Positions 12,474-25,600 of a DNA stretch of 64,000 nucleotides are shown one piece after another. Where the stretch lies: positions 128,535,133-128,599,132 of the forward strand of contig CM031858.1 of assembly GCA_018697195.1 (NCBI GenBank), given 5' to 3'. Source of the stretch: Certhia americana. Its lineage: Eukaryota > Chordata > Aves > Passeriformes > Certhiidae. The notes below the pieces were generated by a model. It made no database searches. It was given only the letters and a program-made list of their open reading frames with translations, and was not told the origin of the DNA. The number at the start of each line of letters is the position of its first letter. Position 1 is the stretch's first letter. The translations under genes were made by a program, and so were the position numbers.

Positions 12474-13061
12474 TTCATATCAGGCTTCGATTTGTTTTTT
12501 GCACTTGGGTTTTTTTAACCTTTACTCTTAGCTCCATTAGCTCCCTAGTGTCCAGTTTAGACAATCTAAATATAGAATTAAATACAGCAGCTTTGTAAGT
12601 GACATTTACTCATTTAATATTTAAAACCTACAAAAAATAAGATTGCCCTTGTAGTTCTTGTTTCAGTTAAATCAGGGTGATTTAACTCTACAGTTCATAT
12701 GGAGTCGCTTTTTTCCTGGAACACAGAGGCTGTCCCTGGCTGCTCTCAAGCTCAGGACATTTCTGTCAGGGTCTCTCAGTCACATAGGACAGTGCTGATA
12801 AAGGGAACTTGTGGGGAAATGTGCTCTTAATCACAAAGAGGGAAGTTTTGCTGCTACAGGTCTTCCAGCTTCCAAGATCCGATGCAAGGCAGACAGTGTC
12901 AAAGACCAGAAGACCAGCTCATAGCCCAGGTTCTCTCCATCCTCATCCTACTCTGCAAAGTCTGGTGGATAATGATCCATGGACAATGGAGTACTAAAAG
13001 CATCTTCTCGAGAATGCCACAATACTTCATGAACTAGTTACTGTTCCAAAAGGAACCATAC

Positions 13062-13087
13062 CACACACACACACACACACACACACA
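13062..13087. repeat. (CA)n microsatellite
   Basis: A perfect CA dinucleotide run of about 13 units, short enough to be only moderately polymorphic. Confidence 0.97.
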
Positions 13088-14869
13088 AATGTAGCAGTCT
13101 GCATAAAGGTTGGTCTAAGCAGAGTTTAGTGTCATTAATAAATGATTAGGTGTTTCTTCCTCATTTTCTATAGTGTGATTTCCTCTGTTTCAATTCCTTG
13201 GTTTGATTCCCATGGACTGTGTTTCCTGCTTCACTTTTGTATCACTCAGTATCCCCTCTATGCTCCTTTATCATCCTGACACTCCCTGTTACTTTATTTT
13301 CCTCCTTCATGTCGCCCAATTGCCAACAAAATAGCCTGCTGTACTGGGGGAGGTGGTTCTTTCTTCTTTCAGATATGATAGAAGGAGGAATTACAGGAAA
13401 GCCATGTTTATTTCCTGTACCTCCAGAATGAAAGGACCAGCTTAACCACTTCAGAAGAAACAGATACCCAGTATAAAACAGAGACTCTGAAGTTTTTAGC
13501 TGACTAGTTCTAACAAATGTCTATGGAGAGCACAGAGGTGAAATTTCTCCTGAGTCTTGTAACTCAGCCATATTTCAGATCACTTTGCAGGAGAGTTAAA
13601 AATGCCAACTGATCCTACAAACTGCTCCAAAGCAGGGTACAGGGATTGTAGAGAGCTAAGTGGCTTTATTTAAGCATAAACAGTCCCTGTTCTCACAATC
13701 AAATCTGAACTGAAACTGCACAGAAAATATATACATGATTTTTGTGATAGAAAATTTTGACCTAAAATATTAATATTTGACACTATAAACATCAAAGTAA
13801 AGTAAGAGATAAAGCTCAGAGAATGGAAACCTTAGGCAAATTAAATACCTTTTAAAGCACATTTTCTAGTCCATTGATTGACCTGTCCATCAAAATAACA
13901 ATAGTGTGCATTTATGTTAAAAGAAATGTAAAATTTTGTTTTGTTACTCCTAAATAAGAAAGGTACATAAACTCTAAATAGCACTTTAGACTGTTTTAGC
14001 CCTCTTCCACAGATTAGAGTGAGCCGAGTATTTTTGGTGGAGGAAAAAAAATCAAGAAAAACAGAGAATGTGTTTGTCAGACTCAGATTTCTCAAGGGAA
14101 ACTCCTTGGGTGACTGCATTTTTCATGAAATACAGCCAGAAAACTTGTGAAAACCTACATGTTGCCTGCTGTTTCATCTGGTGGCTGTTTGGGATTCCTT
14201 GCCATACAGCCTGCTCAGGGCATAGGGCTCCAAGCTTGCAGAGCTTCTTTAGAGATGTGTTATACCTTTCAAATTACTGTTGAACTGAAAGTCTGTATTC
14301 TCATGTCTTCAAGGTACTCTATGTTTTATCTCTCTGATAGAGTAAGAAATTATGTTCAGTGTGTTATTAAAGCATTCCTTAAACAGGCAAGAGTTTGGTA
14401 TATTTCATAGGTTAAACTTAAGAAACTGGCAGATGCAACACACAGTGGTGTCAGTTACAGATATAAAATTTTAAAATATGAAAAGAAAAACATCATAATC
14501 ACATTAACAAAATTAAAGAAGACCAAATCTATTCCAATAAGACTACACAGACAAATAATACAAGAATAAAATTTTTTTATGTCTTTCCTATCTAGGCAAC
14601 TTTGCTAATTTTTTTAACAAATTGAAAGCATGACAAGAACAATATTATGGTATTTAGATATAAACCATTATATAATGGTAAGAGACTTCATTAATGGACA
14701 ATGAAAACTTAAAGATTGCTTTGGAAATACTAAAAATTGACTCTGATCCTTCTGTGAGGGTAATGAGCTGTATGCCATTCAGCCTCTCAGCAAATTCTTT
14801 CTCACACAATTTTACTCAAATCAATCCTAAAATTCCATCAGCAAAATCATTTTTCCTAGGAAACAACCA

Positions 14870-14892
14870 AAAAAAAAAAAAAAAAAAAAAAA
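14870..14892. repeat. Poly(A) tract
   Basis: An uninterrupted run of about 23 A bases in intergenic DNA, with no retroposed body recognised beside it. Confidence 0.9.
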
Positions 14893-17800
14893 GAAGCATG
14901 CCCTCAGTGGTGTTTTCTAACCTCAGTATCTTATTCCCTTTTCCAGTTGTGTGGAGTGGTTTTAGACATCAGGCAATATAAGTAAATCTAAGTCAGCTGG
15001 AATTATGACCATGTCATTATAAATTTATATAAAATCATGCAAAAGAGCTACTATTAAATTTACTTTGAAATAATGGGTTATTTCTCCATTACACGATATG
15101 CTGTTATAGGATAAAGTGCTAATATGCAACTGTCTTTATGACCCTGTGCATCTCACTCAGCTTTATCTTTTAGCCACAGGCTTAAAGCCCTGACCCATTT
15201 GATAATCATTTTACTGTCATTGCAATGACATACAGCTTGTCATCTGGATTAGTTTTCAATCTATAGTCATATCTGTTACTTTTGTTCACAAGATATAGCT
15301 GAACACACTTCTTTCAAATGATCTGTTAAAAAAACCCCATAAAATCCACTGTACAGGATGTCTGTTATGGTAGCGTCCTTTTTTTTTTTCCTTTTTCCCC
15401 CAAACCAGCCAACGTGAACAGCTACAAATGAATATTAAAGTAGAGGAGGTGCTACAGGGATACCTCCATGGTAGGCTCCCCCAGATTCCACTGAAGTGTA
15501 ACTGACAAGTTGCTAGCTAATCAAGCTAACAAGCAGCTTTATTGTTCTAAAATAAAAACCCTTTTGTGGTTAAAGCTGTAGAAAACTGAGCCTAGATATT
15601 CTTTTCTTGTTGGCTCAAATATCCGTAACAAAAATCTTGCCAATAACTTAAAGCAGATTAAGCTCCTCTCTCCCCTTTCCTTCATGACCTCCACCCAGCC
15701 TTTCGCTCCTTCATCTTCATGCAATCTGCTGCAGGTCCACAGTACCAATAAAATCACAGAAAGAAATCCGAATTAAGGAGGCACTTGCAAAGTTTTTTTC
15801 AAGGAGCGTGCTACCCTGCAGCAATGTGTGTACAGTGCAGTTGCTTATACTCCTCCAGTACAACTCTGCTGCTGAGTTCAAGGATGGGGGTAGGCACAGC
15901 TGGAAGGCTGAGGAATTGGGACAATTTAACCTGGCTACTAAGACAAACATTGTTTGTAAAGAGACTAATTTTTCATATGAAGGGGGATTCAATACAATTC
16001 AAGTCCAGCTTTCAAATACTATACATTATCCAAAAGGCTAGAATTTTCTATTTCAAGTCATTTAGTGATACCTGTTTACTCTGACACTGATCTATTTTTC
16101 CACAACAGATTTTTTGAAAGAGAAAGATCAGTCCCTGGCACTGTTAATCCAAATCGCACAGGAAATTAAGTAGGAAAACAGGATGAATTAATATAATGCA
16201 GTCACTCAACTTGCTCTCAGTTTCTAAAAGCTGGAATTAAAATAGATAAACAGCATACAAACTTTACAAAAGTATTAAGTATTTCCAAAAAGCTGGTATA
16301 CGTGGCTTGCCGCATCTTCCCAGTTTGAGAATCACTATATTTGAATAATTTTACTGATGTATTTCTCAAGCTTGCTTAGAAGAATATTTCCAAGATATTT
16401 TTAGATTGTATACTTCATTCAGTGTGGAATTTTTGCTATTGGAAAAGGCAGAGAGATAAATCTAACATGACAATCCTCTTGCTGCTACTCACCTCTTTAT
16501 TATTCAAGTCCTTGAAGTTAGTTACAAAGATTTTCTAGCACTTCATATGAAGTTGCTGCCCTGGCCTTTCCTCTGTTTATAATGGTGTACACTGAAAGGC
16601 AACATCCATTTCTCAGCAATAACCCTTAATGACTCCAGAGCTGGTCTAGGCATCTCCTCCAAGAACTTTATGCTGATTTTCTTATCAGGCTGATTTGAAA
16701 GATTTAGCTTCTTTCAACATGCTACTTGTGACAAAGATCTCCTGATAACCTAATTTTTTGAAACACTACCCTCTTGGCCTCATAAGACAACATGTACGGT
16801 GGGTATAAATAAAATCAGTAAAAGACTTATTTATTAATAGGTTTATAATTCAAAAAAGGCATTTTAAGATCTGAAGTGTTTCCTAGCCAAGGACACAGAG
16901 TTTGTATAAAAACTCTGGTGGAAAGGAGTGGAAGGAGATTAGGGAAGGGGGAACAAAAACCTCAAAATTCAGAAGTCCTTAATTGTGAATTTGAATGTCC
17001 TTCCCATACCTAACACAGAAATAATACCTTGAGGAGAAGACTATTGAAAACCAACAAAAACAATGTGTGATGATAAAACCTGAAAGTTGTTCTAGTGGTC
17101 TGTATGCACAGGACAGGATTTAACTTTTTTTTTGAAGTTCAGAGAATTATATTGGATTGATATGTAGCACAGAATAACTGTCTACAAACTAGTCCACAAA
17201 TGGCCACATCCATTTGAGTCCCTCAAGGTCCCATCAGATTCTACCATTAAATTTCTGAGCTGGTGAAAATATCACAATTCTAATGTACCCAGCAGTGGTT
17301 GAAATGTAGTGACATTTTACACAAATAACTACCATGTTTTACTTTGCAAAAGGAAGTAGCAGCAAACATTGTGCTAGTACCGTGATCCAGACAAAACTAA
17401 GTCCATATATCATCCCTTCTGCTGAAAAAGCTTGAGAAGAAAAAGAAGAAACACAAGACAGGAAATAAAGTACAGCTTAACATAGGGGAGAAAGTACAAA
17501 TTCCTTTGATGCATTAAAATAATATTATACCCAGCCCCCTCCCACTGCCACCCTCACTGAAGTTACAAAAGCAGTGGATGATTTTCTCTTCAGCCCTTGC
17601 CTATTATATTTCACAATGTGGAGTGCACGCAGTATTTTGAAACACAAAGTACCAGGAAAGAATATTCATAGGTTCAAATGCTAGTGAGTACAGCAACTCT
17701 CAACAGTAAAGAGATATAAAAAATACTAGGAAAAGAAGGGAGCATATTAGTCCATAAATAAGCCAATGATTCAAGAAAATAGAATCCCAACAGTGGTTTC

Positions 17801-18018
17801 ACCCCTTATTTGTGTCCTCATCCTTCCTAAAACATCAAGATAATTGCAAGTTATTATTGCTCTCTTATATTCCTGAGGCTGCCATTTGGCAAAAATGCAG
17901 AGCTCATCTTTGGTGTGCAATACCTTTGTGGTTCCTGTATCATACTCAGAAATTCATCTGCTTATGCATTTTTATACACATATAAATAACAAAATACATT
18001 TAAGTTTGAATAATAATC

Positions 18019-18040
18019 TTTATTTCTTTATTAGTTTATT
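18019..18040 (-). terminator. PIP4P2 polyadenylation signal cluster
   Basis: On the minus strand three AATAAA hexamers lie within 22 bp (plus-strand tttatt at 18019-18024, 18027-18032 and 18035-18040). The next minus-strand bases are U/GU-rich, as expected for a downstream element. This places cleavage at roughly 18000 and gives a 3' UTR of about 1.5 kb. A site further downstream cannot be excluded from sequence alone. Confidence 0.6.
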
Positions 18041-19495
18041 TGTAAAAGGTACATTGTAATCCTGAGCTACTGCTTTTATACATTTAGCGTCATACAAAGA
18101 CAGATCATTTACAGTTTGATCATTTACATTTATTGTGCTCCAAAATCCTTATCTGAATATCATTTTGACTTAGCAGGAACATAGATAATTTAAATTACAT
18201 GTATCCCTGAAACATCCATATTAATTTACCCATCTGACCCCATTATCTAAATTACTACAGTCGTCTAAATCACTCAGGACATTCCTTCTGAATTTAGCAA
18301 AAACTTGTTTAAAATTATAAAGATGGGCAGTGCAAGAACTGGTCCCTCAATCCTTTGTGAATACATCATTAGAAAAAACTTTCTGTTTCCGTATTCTCTT
18401 GGCAAGTCAGTGCTAAATTGACTAGATGTACTTTGATGGAATGGTCCAAGTAATAGTTTACTTATTACAGCAGTTCATGAGAATTTACAGTGTCTCCCTT
18501 TGCAGTGACCAGTGTCATAACTCTCCCAAGCAGGAAAAATCTGATGTGATCAGAGGAAAGTAAGAGGCAACCCATCACCATCTTATTGTCATCTACATGA
18601 CACTGAAGTATTACAAACCAAGTCATATGAAATGCTTCCCTTAGACCCTGTAAAGGAACTTGTACGAATAACTAGAGTTAAGTTCCATAATCCGAGCATG
18701 GCTTTTAGGATTTGCCAGTTAAAAAAAAAAAAAACCCAAACCAAAAAAACCCAAAGAAACAAAAAACCCCAAACAAACAAATAAAAGAAACCCAGCCAAA
18801 ACAAACCAAAACCTCGGTCCCAGGATCCTTGAGGAAAAAGCATTTATCCTAACTGAAATCCAATCCTGGATAAATGGAAATTTAATTGGACTACCAAAAT
18901 AGCTTCTCTCTACCTGAAAAATCTCCAAGCATACAGTGTTTACAAATGTCTCTCTAGCAACAGTGTCAGTCTTTTAAACACTCACAACTTTCATTTCCTG
19001 AATAAGGTCACTATGATCTTAGGCAAAAGATGCAGTAAAGCAGTTCAAGCAAAATGCTTATTGCTTAAGTTTTAAAGCAAGCCACTTGAATATAATTTTA
19101 GTTAAAATGTTAAGTACAAATGTGAAGCTACTGTAGAAACACTTATAAACACTCTTGCTTTTGAATTCTTACTGATCATCTAGAAAAATGGCAGACGGAT
19201 TTTAACATAACAAAGGAAATGTAAAACTTAATACTGTCTGTTGAAATAAAATTCAACGCCTATATAAAGACAGAGTTATGAACATGTAAACACAGCTTTA
19301 GTATTCAGAGCTAGGGAATCTAGCAGCAAAACAAACTATTTGCATATTATGTAGTGCAATGAACATTTGTTCTTAGAGACCCCCAGTCTTTAAACTACTT
19401 TGAACAGAATGGAATCCTTACTGGAAAGATTTTAAAAGTGTCCAAGATGTAATATCCAGAACTACTAGATGTTCATCTATAACCTAACAATTTCT
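18041..19495 (-). other. PIP4P2: PIP4P2 3' UTR (inferred)
   Basis: This AT-rich sequence runs from the stop codon to the AATAAA cluster with no in-frame continuation and no splice evidence. It contains an A/C tract on the plus strand (18721-18812), which would appear in the mRNA as a U/G-rich stretch. The UTR extent is an inference from the polyadenylation signals. Confidence 0.5.
18721..18812. repeat. A/C-rich degenerate tract (U/G-rich in the PIP4P2 transcript)
   Basis: A run of 14 A bases passes into irregular AAACCC, AAACAAAC and AAACC motifs. Similar tracts recur at 20905-20965, 29148-29182, 34541-34580, 34888-34925, 36184-36216, 39100-39150 and 41065-41100. Most have A/C on the plus strand. 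Confidence 0.85.
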
Positions 19496-19639
19496 CTATG
19501 CAAAACTATGCTCTGGATAGCTGACTTTAATGGCTCCCCAGTAGCAGGCTCGAATGAGGCAGATTAAACCTAAGAGATAAGCAACAGCCCAAGAAACGTA
19601 CGTTGCGTGAAATTGCCTGGCGAAATCTTGTGTACCAAC
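19496..19639 (-). CDS. PIP4P2: PIP4P2 coding exon 7 (terminal)
   Basis: The exon encodes residues 211-257 and the stop TAG (19498-19496). It begins [10 protein letters not shown] and ends SYPEHSFA, and carries the second membrane segment ([20 protein letters not shown]). The acceptor is TTTTTAG at 19640. Three basic residues I recall in human PIP4P2 differ here (Q219, H221, K248). Confidence 0.96.
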   Translation of the reverse strand, partial: VGTQDFARQFHATYVSWAVAYLLGLICLIRACYWGAIKVSYPEHSFA

Positions 19640-22600
19640 CTAAAAAGAGAAAACAGTAGTGTCAAACATACAGCACTATCTGTTCTTCAGGGAAGAGCAA
19701 GTTATATTAAGGAGAAGCATTTCAGCACCTTTTCAACTCTGTTAAGGGTAAATTGGGTATTTTATTAGCTTAATTTTACATAACCATAGGATAATTGAGC
19801 TTGAAAGGGAGATCAGGAGACTTCTAGTGCCAACTCCCCAGTCAAAGTAGGGTCAACCCCAAGGTCAGACCAAGTTGTTCACGTTTTTAATCCAGCTAGG
19901 TCCCAAATAACTCCAAGGATGGAGGCTACACAAGCCTCTAGACAAACCTAATAGAAAAATGTTTTCATATAATTTTCGTATTCAGTAAGGTCACAAAAAA
20001 AAGAAAGGAAATTTGTCTCTCACTTTTTATTTCAGGCTTTGTTTCTATTAGGGAACCTGGAAAATCCTTCATAACTCATTTAAGATCACACAATTATTCA
20101 AGTTAAAATGCAAGTTAGAGTCTTAATAAGAATTAAACCTGTGAATTCACTGAAGGTATTTCCTCATATGAACTTTTCTGGGATTCCCAGGTACAAAGTT
20201 GGCTCTAGTAACCCATCTGAGATACTGGGAAGCCGGACAGCTTTCCAAGTAACAGAGTTACAACAGAGTGAGCCTTTTCATTTGTAAATAGCTTATGAAC
20301 TGTTTTTTCTTTACATCTTGTACAAATTATAAAGACACATACATATTTCTAGTACTTGGAATCCCATTCACCTCTACTGCAGTGGAACTTATATTTCTGG
20401 CTATACAGCAACATGTATTTCTAGAAACCTGGAAGTTTCAAGAGCTCTAGCAAGAGCAAGATGTTCCAGTATTTCTACAGTGAATTGAACCATTTTTCAT
20501 AAAACGGAAGTTTTTAGAGATGAAGAGTCAAATTTAACATCAGAAAAGAGATTATCAAAGTGCCAAAGTACCTTTTTTTTAAAAAAAAATTTCATTTTTC
20601 TGGCTTACTCAGATGATTAAGTCCACAGTTTATTTAATAGAGATGACAAAAACCACACCAATTTAGGAAGTTTAACTCAAATGCTGGGAAAAAAAGAACT
20701 GGTCAACTAAGAAACCCTTTGAACACACACACCCTTGCACAGAGTTGCAAAATTATCATGGGATATCACTCACAGTTAATCCAACACCAATGAAGATGCA
20801 TATCATTCCAATTGTGATATATGCACAGCAGCGCCTCCGTGGCAGCGCACTTCCAACAGAAGAACTGTTAGAAAATAAATGGTATTGTAAATTAAAAGCA
20901 AACAAAAAAATCACAAACCTAACCAACCAAATAACAACCACCACAAAAACCACCCCTACCATCAACACTAACTGTTCAGTCTCAATGGGGGGATGGAAAG
21001 AGAATGGCAATACACCATCTTAAGTTTACAGGGTTGTAAGCAAAGTTATACTACGACAAAGTACACGACAGAGTCCTCAGTTTTGTTTTAAAGGAGAACT
21101 ATTGGTGATTATCTGGTACCTAAAAATCTAGGTGCTTACAAGAAAGGGAATGGTGCCACAGCCCAGTTTGAGTGTGTCTACCTTCTGTACCCACAGTGCA
21201 CCCCAGTAATTGTCTTGGCTAGCCATTGGATGGCAAAACTCAAGTTTGGTTTTCAGCTTCCATGGTGGTTGCAAGACACCCTTGACTTTCAGTACATCAG
21301 CATACAGCTTTAATACTTCACTGCATCTAAGTAATTGAAAATAACTTCTACCACCCCTACATGTGGGTATATAATAATATATATATATATATGATATATA
21401 TAACATACATATGTTATATATACATAACACATATATATAATAGATATATATTAGAACCTTCACTATCCATTTCCTGGATACTTAGTACTGTTCAGTGACT
21501 AAACAGCTCTGAAGATAAATACAAATCATTTTAGTCACAGACATGCAAATCTTTTCCATGTTCAACATCTCCAAACACTGAAATTCTTTAGGCCATTAAG
21601 TCAACTTGAAGAACATGACAAGTTCTTCTTACTTTGCAATTTCTTTCAGAAAATTTATATGAGCTGCACAACCAATGTAAATGAATTCCCTGGAAGTTCT
21701 GTCACTCATCATCTAGACTATGAACTCCAGGACAGACAGCTCTGTCTCTCTACCTGCTGCATCAAGCTATTACAGTGCTTCACTCAAACAGAATATAAAA
21801 TGCAAACAAAATAACATATTATTTACTACAGGTTAGAAAAACTATTCTAGAAGCTCAGCATTGTTTAGCAAATACATCTTGAGTCACACATTTGCAATCA
21901 CAAAGAGCTCACTAGCAAGGAAAATAGGAACATGATTTAAGTCCACTGAAACACGGTTAAAAGGACTAGACAGACAGAAGTGATTTTATAAAACACGAAT
22001 TATCTTAGAGGTGTTTTGAAGCATCCTGAAGCATGCTATCATTAGTTAAGTACTTCATCCCCTTCTGGGAGATAAACACACCTTTGGAAATACTGTAATG
22101 CTTTTACTTATCTCGTGATAGTTCAAGTTATTCAAGATAAATGCGTAACAGAAAAAAGCACTGCTAAACAATTGAAGCAGTACACGTGTCATATGACTGA
22201 CCAAATTTCTGGTTCCAGTTAATTAACCACATAGCAAGGCCTCATATGCTTAGCATGTGACTAAAATTTTTTAAGCATTTGTCTTAGAAAGCCTTCAAAT
22301 AGATTGCTTTAAGCAGCTTTACTTCAACGTTACTTCTTTACAAGGAATTTCTGAAATGCTCCAAGAGGAAAAAAAACCCCAACAAACACCACCACAGTCC
22401 TCAAGCTAACACACTGAGCTCCATCTTTCAAGGCAAGAGTTGAATAAAGTGACTACTCACAAGCCATTTTCAGAGGAGCTGGAAAAGTCCACAAACATTA
22501 ATTACTGCTCATTAGCTTCTGTGGGGAAATTTTGCTTTCCTTAGCAAAGCCTGAAGATACACATGACACTGGAGAGTGCCTGGGGTAGGATTAGGGTAGG

Positions 22601-25600
22601 AGAACTCCCAGTTGGGCAAATAATGGCATCTTACCTTCTTCACGCACACCTCCCTCTAAAAAAAAAAAAGCCACTCTACAGCCATTCTAGAAAAGGTGTT
22701 TGTTGTTCAATTCCAAGTTACATGAGTTAAAAAAAATAAAACCAAACAGTAGTTTTATAAAAAGAAAAAAGGGAAGAGACTGAGTTTGCCAAACTGACCT
22801 TAAGTTCCCTCCTTTGCAGGATTATGCAAATAATCCAAATTTGAGCTATGTACTCAAAGTTAATTCTATTACAGAGCTGGATATCTAAGATAAGCTGGTA
22901 AAAATGTCATGTTCAATACACCTAAAACATACATGATATTTACTGTGCTGAGCATTGCATGCAGATACAAAGTTCACTCTGGGAAAGAGACCTGCAGAGC
23001 TGACTTACAGTCTTGTTTTTGTAATCATAATATTGCATGTGCTGTATTTTCCATCCTTATTTTTCACGTGTCTCCTCCTATTCAGTAAAAAAGGCTGGGG
23101 GAGAAACCATCAACTCAAATACCACAAATGGAAATGTAAAGAATGTCCGAATTTAATCACTTTTCTCTTTCCACAGAAAGCAATGAATAAATAAAAATAT
23201 TAAAGTTTATACAGTCATATAACAGACCTAAGAGTCCAAATAAATCATCATTCATTTTTCACCTCCCAACAGTGATGTTAGCCCTCGAAATAGTAAGGCT
23301 TCCTCCACCCACCCCAGATTATACATAAAAACCCCGAACGAACTTAGAATAAAGTTGAAACTCCATTCCAAAAACCAACCAACTGTGACAGCTCTGACAA
23401 GCACATCTGACAATATTAAAAATGGGATCAAATGAACTTTTTCCTATCACAGAAGCAACCAACTAGTTCCATTGTGGTTATATGAGGAAACTCTCTAGAG
23501 AGCTATCTAGAAAGCAGCGGTTCCTTCTTTCTGAGCTGCTGCTGAGGAAGCAAAGGCACCTGCCAGAACTCTCTATATATAAAAGATGCCAAATACAATA
23601 CTGCATCAGGGAGTAATTAGAAGAGGGGAAAACTGCCACAAAGGACAAAGGCTATAAAAGAAGTAGCACAGGAAGGAATGTTGGGTGTCCTGTGCTCCAA
23701 ATAATGGGAATTATGACGAAGGTTTCAAACATGCTTTTAAGAGGAAAATTAAATGCCAATATTTTGAAGGTTAGTAGCACTACTGAAATTAACCTCCACA
23801 GTATGATGTGGTTCCAACATCTCTCTCTTTCCTGGAAATCCTTTATGGGGCTAAGGTGTTATAAATTCATTAGAGTTCATAGTTTGGGCAGACCTTAAAA
23901 AGCAGAAAAGATAGGTTCAACAGGAAAAAAATAGATTTGGCATTCTGAAATAATAACCTGTACCATTCAATTCTCTTTCTAGTAACTGAATTTTCTAGAT
24001 GATTTAATATACATCTTGAGAAAGAGAACAGCAAACCAAAAAAATACCAGTTCCTGCTTCATCATTGAATGAGTAAAATACCGGAAGCCTTCTGTGCGTC
24101 TCTCACTCTGAGAAAACAATCTGATAAACATCTGGTATTTAAAAATACAGAAGAACACTAAATCAGCAAAAAGAAACAGTTTCCCCTCATTCCCAGGTGT
24201 CACTATGAAATAAAACTGTATCATGACAATTTCCTCATTAGCTACATTTATTTTCCCTATGCAAACAAGGGCCCCTGTCAGGCAGAGACACAATGAATCA
24301 GTAAGGCTTCTGCAAACACTGTACTGAATGCTACTCATCATACTACTGCCATGACAGGTTTATAGTCCACTTCCAAAGAGACTGGGTCATTTCCCAAATA
24401 AGATTTTATCCTCTACAGCACAATTAATTTCCTACATTTCCCATGTTATTTTGCAAGACAGAACAAGTGTCACAAAACAAAGCTGTATCACACTGGTAGC
24501 ACAAAGATGGGATTAAAAACAGACAAGATCCTATTTCCCCCTACATTCAGATATGAGAGGTTCCTTTGTTTAGGTAATATGAGGCATGATGGCTTTACTT
24601 CTCCCTGAACACTGTTTCATTATTAACTTTTTTGTGTAATAACTTCTGAGCTCCCCTGCAGTTTTAGAAGACATTGTTAATATAAAGATCACAAACAATC
24701 TGCACAGATTCACTGCTCTTTTTAAAACATTTGAAACAAAATTATGAATCTAAAAGTGTCAGCCAACATCTCCTTGAAAAACTTACTGTTGCAGTGATTC
24801 AAGGTGCCTTTTGCCTTAGCCTACACTATCCTTTTTTCAGTGACAATCATCAACTTAATCAACAGAAGGAATGAACAGTTCTACATCTGACTACTCAGCT
24901 ACTAACGAAAGAACTTTTGCATTAATAAGATGAAACCCTACATTCCCTTCTAACTACCTGGCTATGACGACCTCTGACAAAGACGTGATAGAAAGCAGGT
25001 CACCACAGTTATTTATTCCACCATCATGACTCAAAGCTGTGTCTCACCTATGCTGTGCCCTAAATCCATGTATCAGAAATGTTTATGCTGCTGGAAGTGC
25101 ACAACTCCCAACCATCGCATCGCAAATGCAGGAAAGCACCAAGCAAAACATTCAAAGCTAAATTACAATATTCCACAGTTTGCATCCTCAGCCCAAGGAC
25201 AGACGTGCCCACTTGTTAAAATTTGTTTTGCATTCTGCAATACAGTTGCCACACAAGCTGTAATTATCACAAATTGCACTGCAGAGAGTCTCCCGCTTTC
25301 CTACATACAGATAGCATGCTTTGCACTTTATGGAGGAAAATACTCTGAAAACCTTTGGGTTTGGATGGAATTTAAAACAGAAGGAACATTAATCAACAGA
25401 AGATAGACCAAAAGATCACATGCTGTGACTTTTGACTGTTGCTTGGAGCATGGTTTATTTTGCAGCTGTTATTGATAGGGTTGGGTTTTTTGTTTGTTTG
25501 GTTTTTACTGTTTGTTTTGGTCTTTAACGTTAAACAACAAATAACACTGACCTAAAGAGAGTGAAGAGAAAAGCCAAGGTCAGCAAACAAGGATGACATA

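Larger units (their letters stand above)
3611..18000. other. Intergenic region between C8orf88 and PIP4P2
   Basis: About 14 kb of AT-rich DNA separates the C8orf88 promoter patch from the PIP4P2 3' end. No recognisable protein-coding exon, tRNA or rRNA was seen. The small open frames on both strands have no recognisable domain. Slightly more GC-rich islands occur near 5200-5450, 8900-9350, 10560-10700 and 11330-11560; none could be assigned. Simple repeats and a tandem duplication are listed separately. Confidence 0.7.

Noticed and set aside
25026..25406. 126-codon plus-strand frame within PIP4P2 intron 5
   Set aside because: It is antisense to the gene, has no recognisable domain and no promoter or splice context; chance is sufficient.
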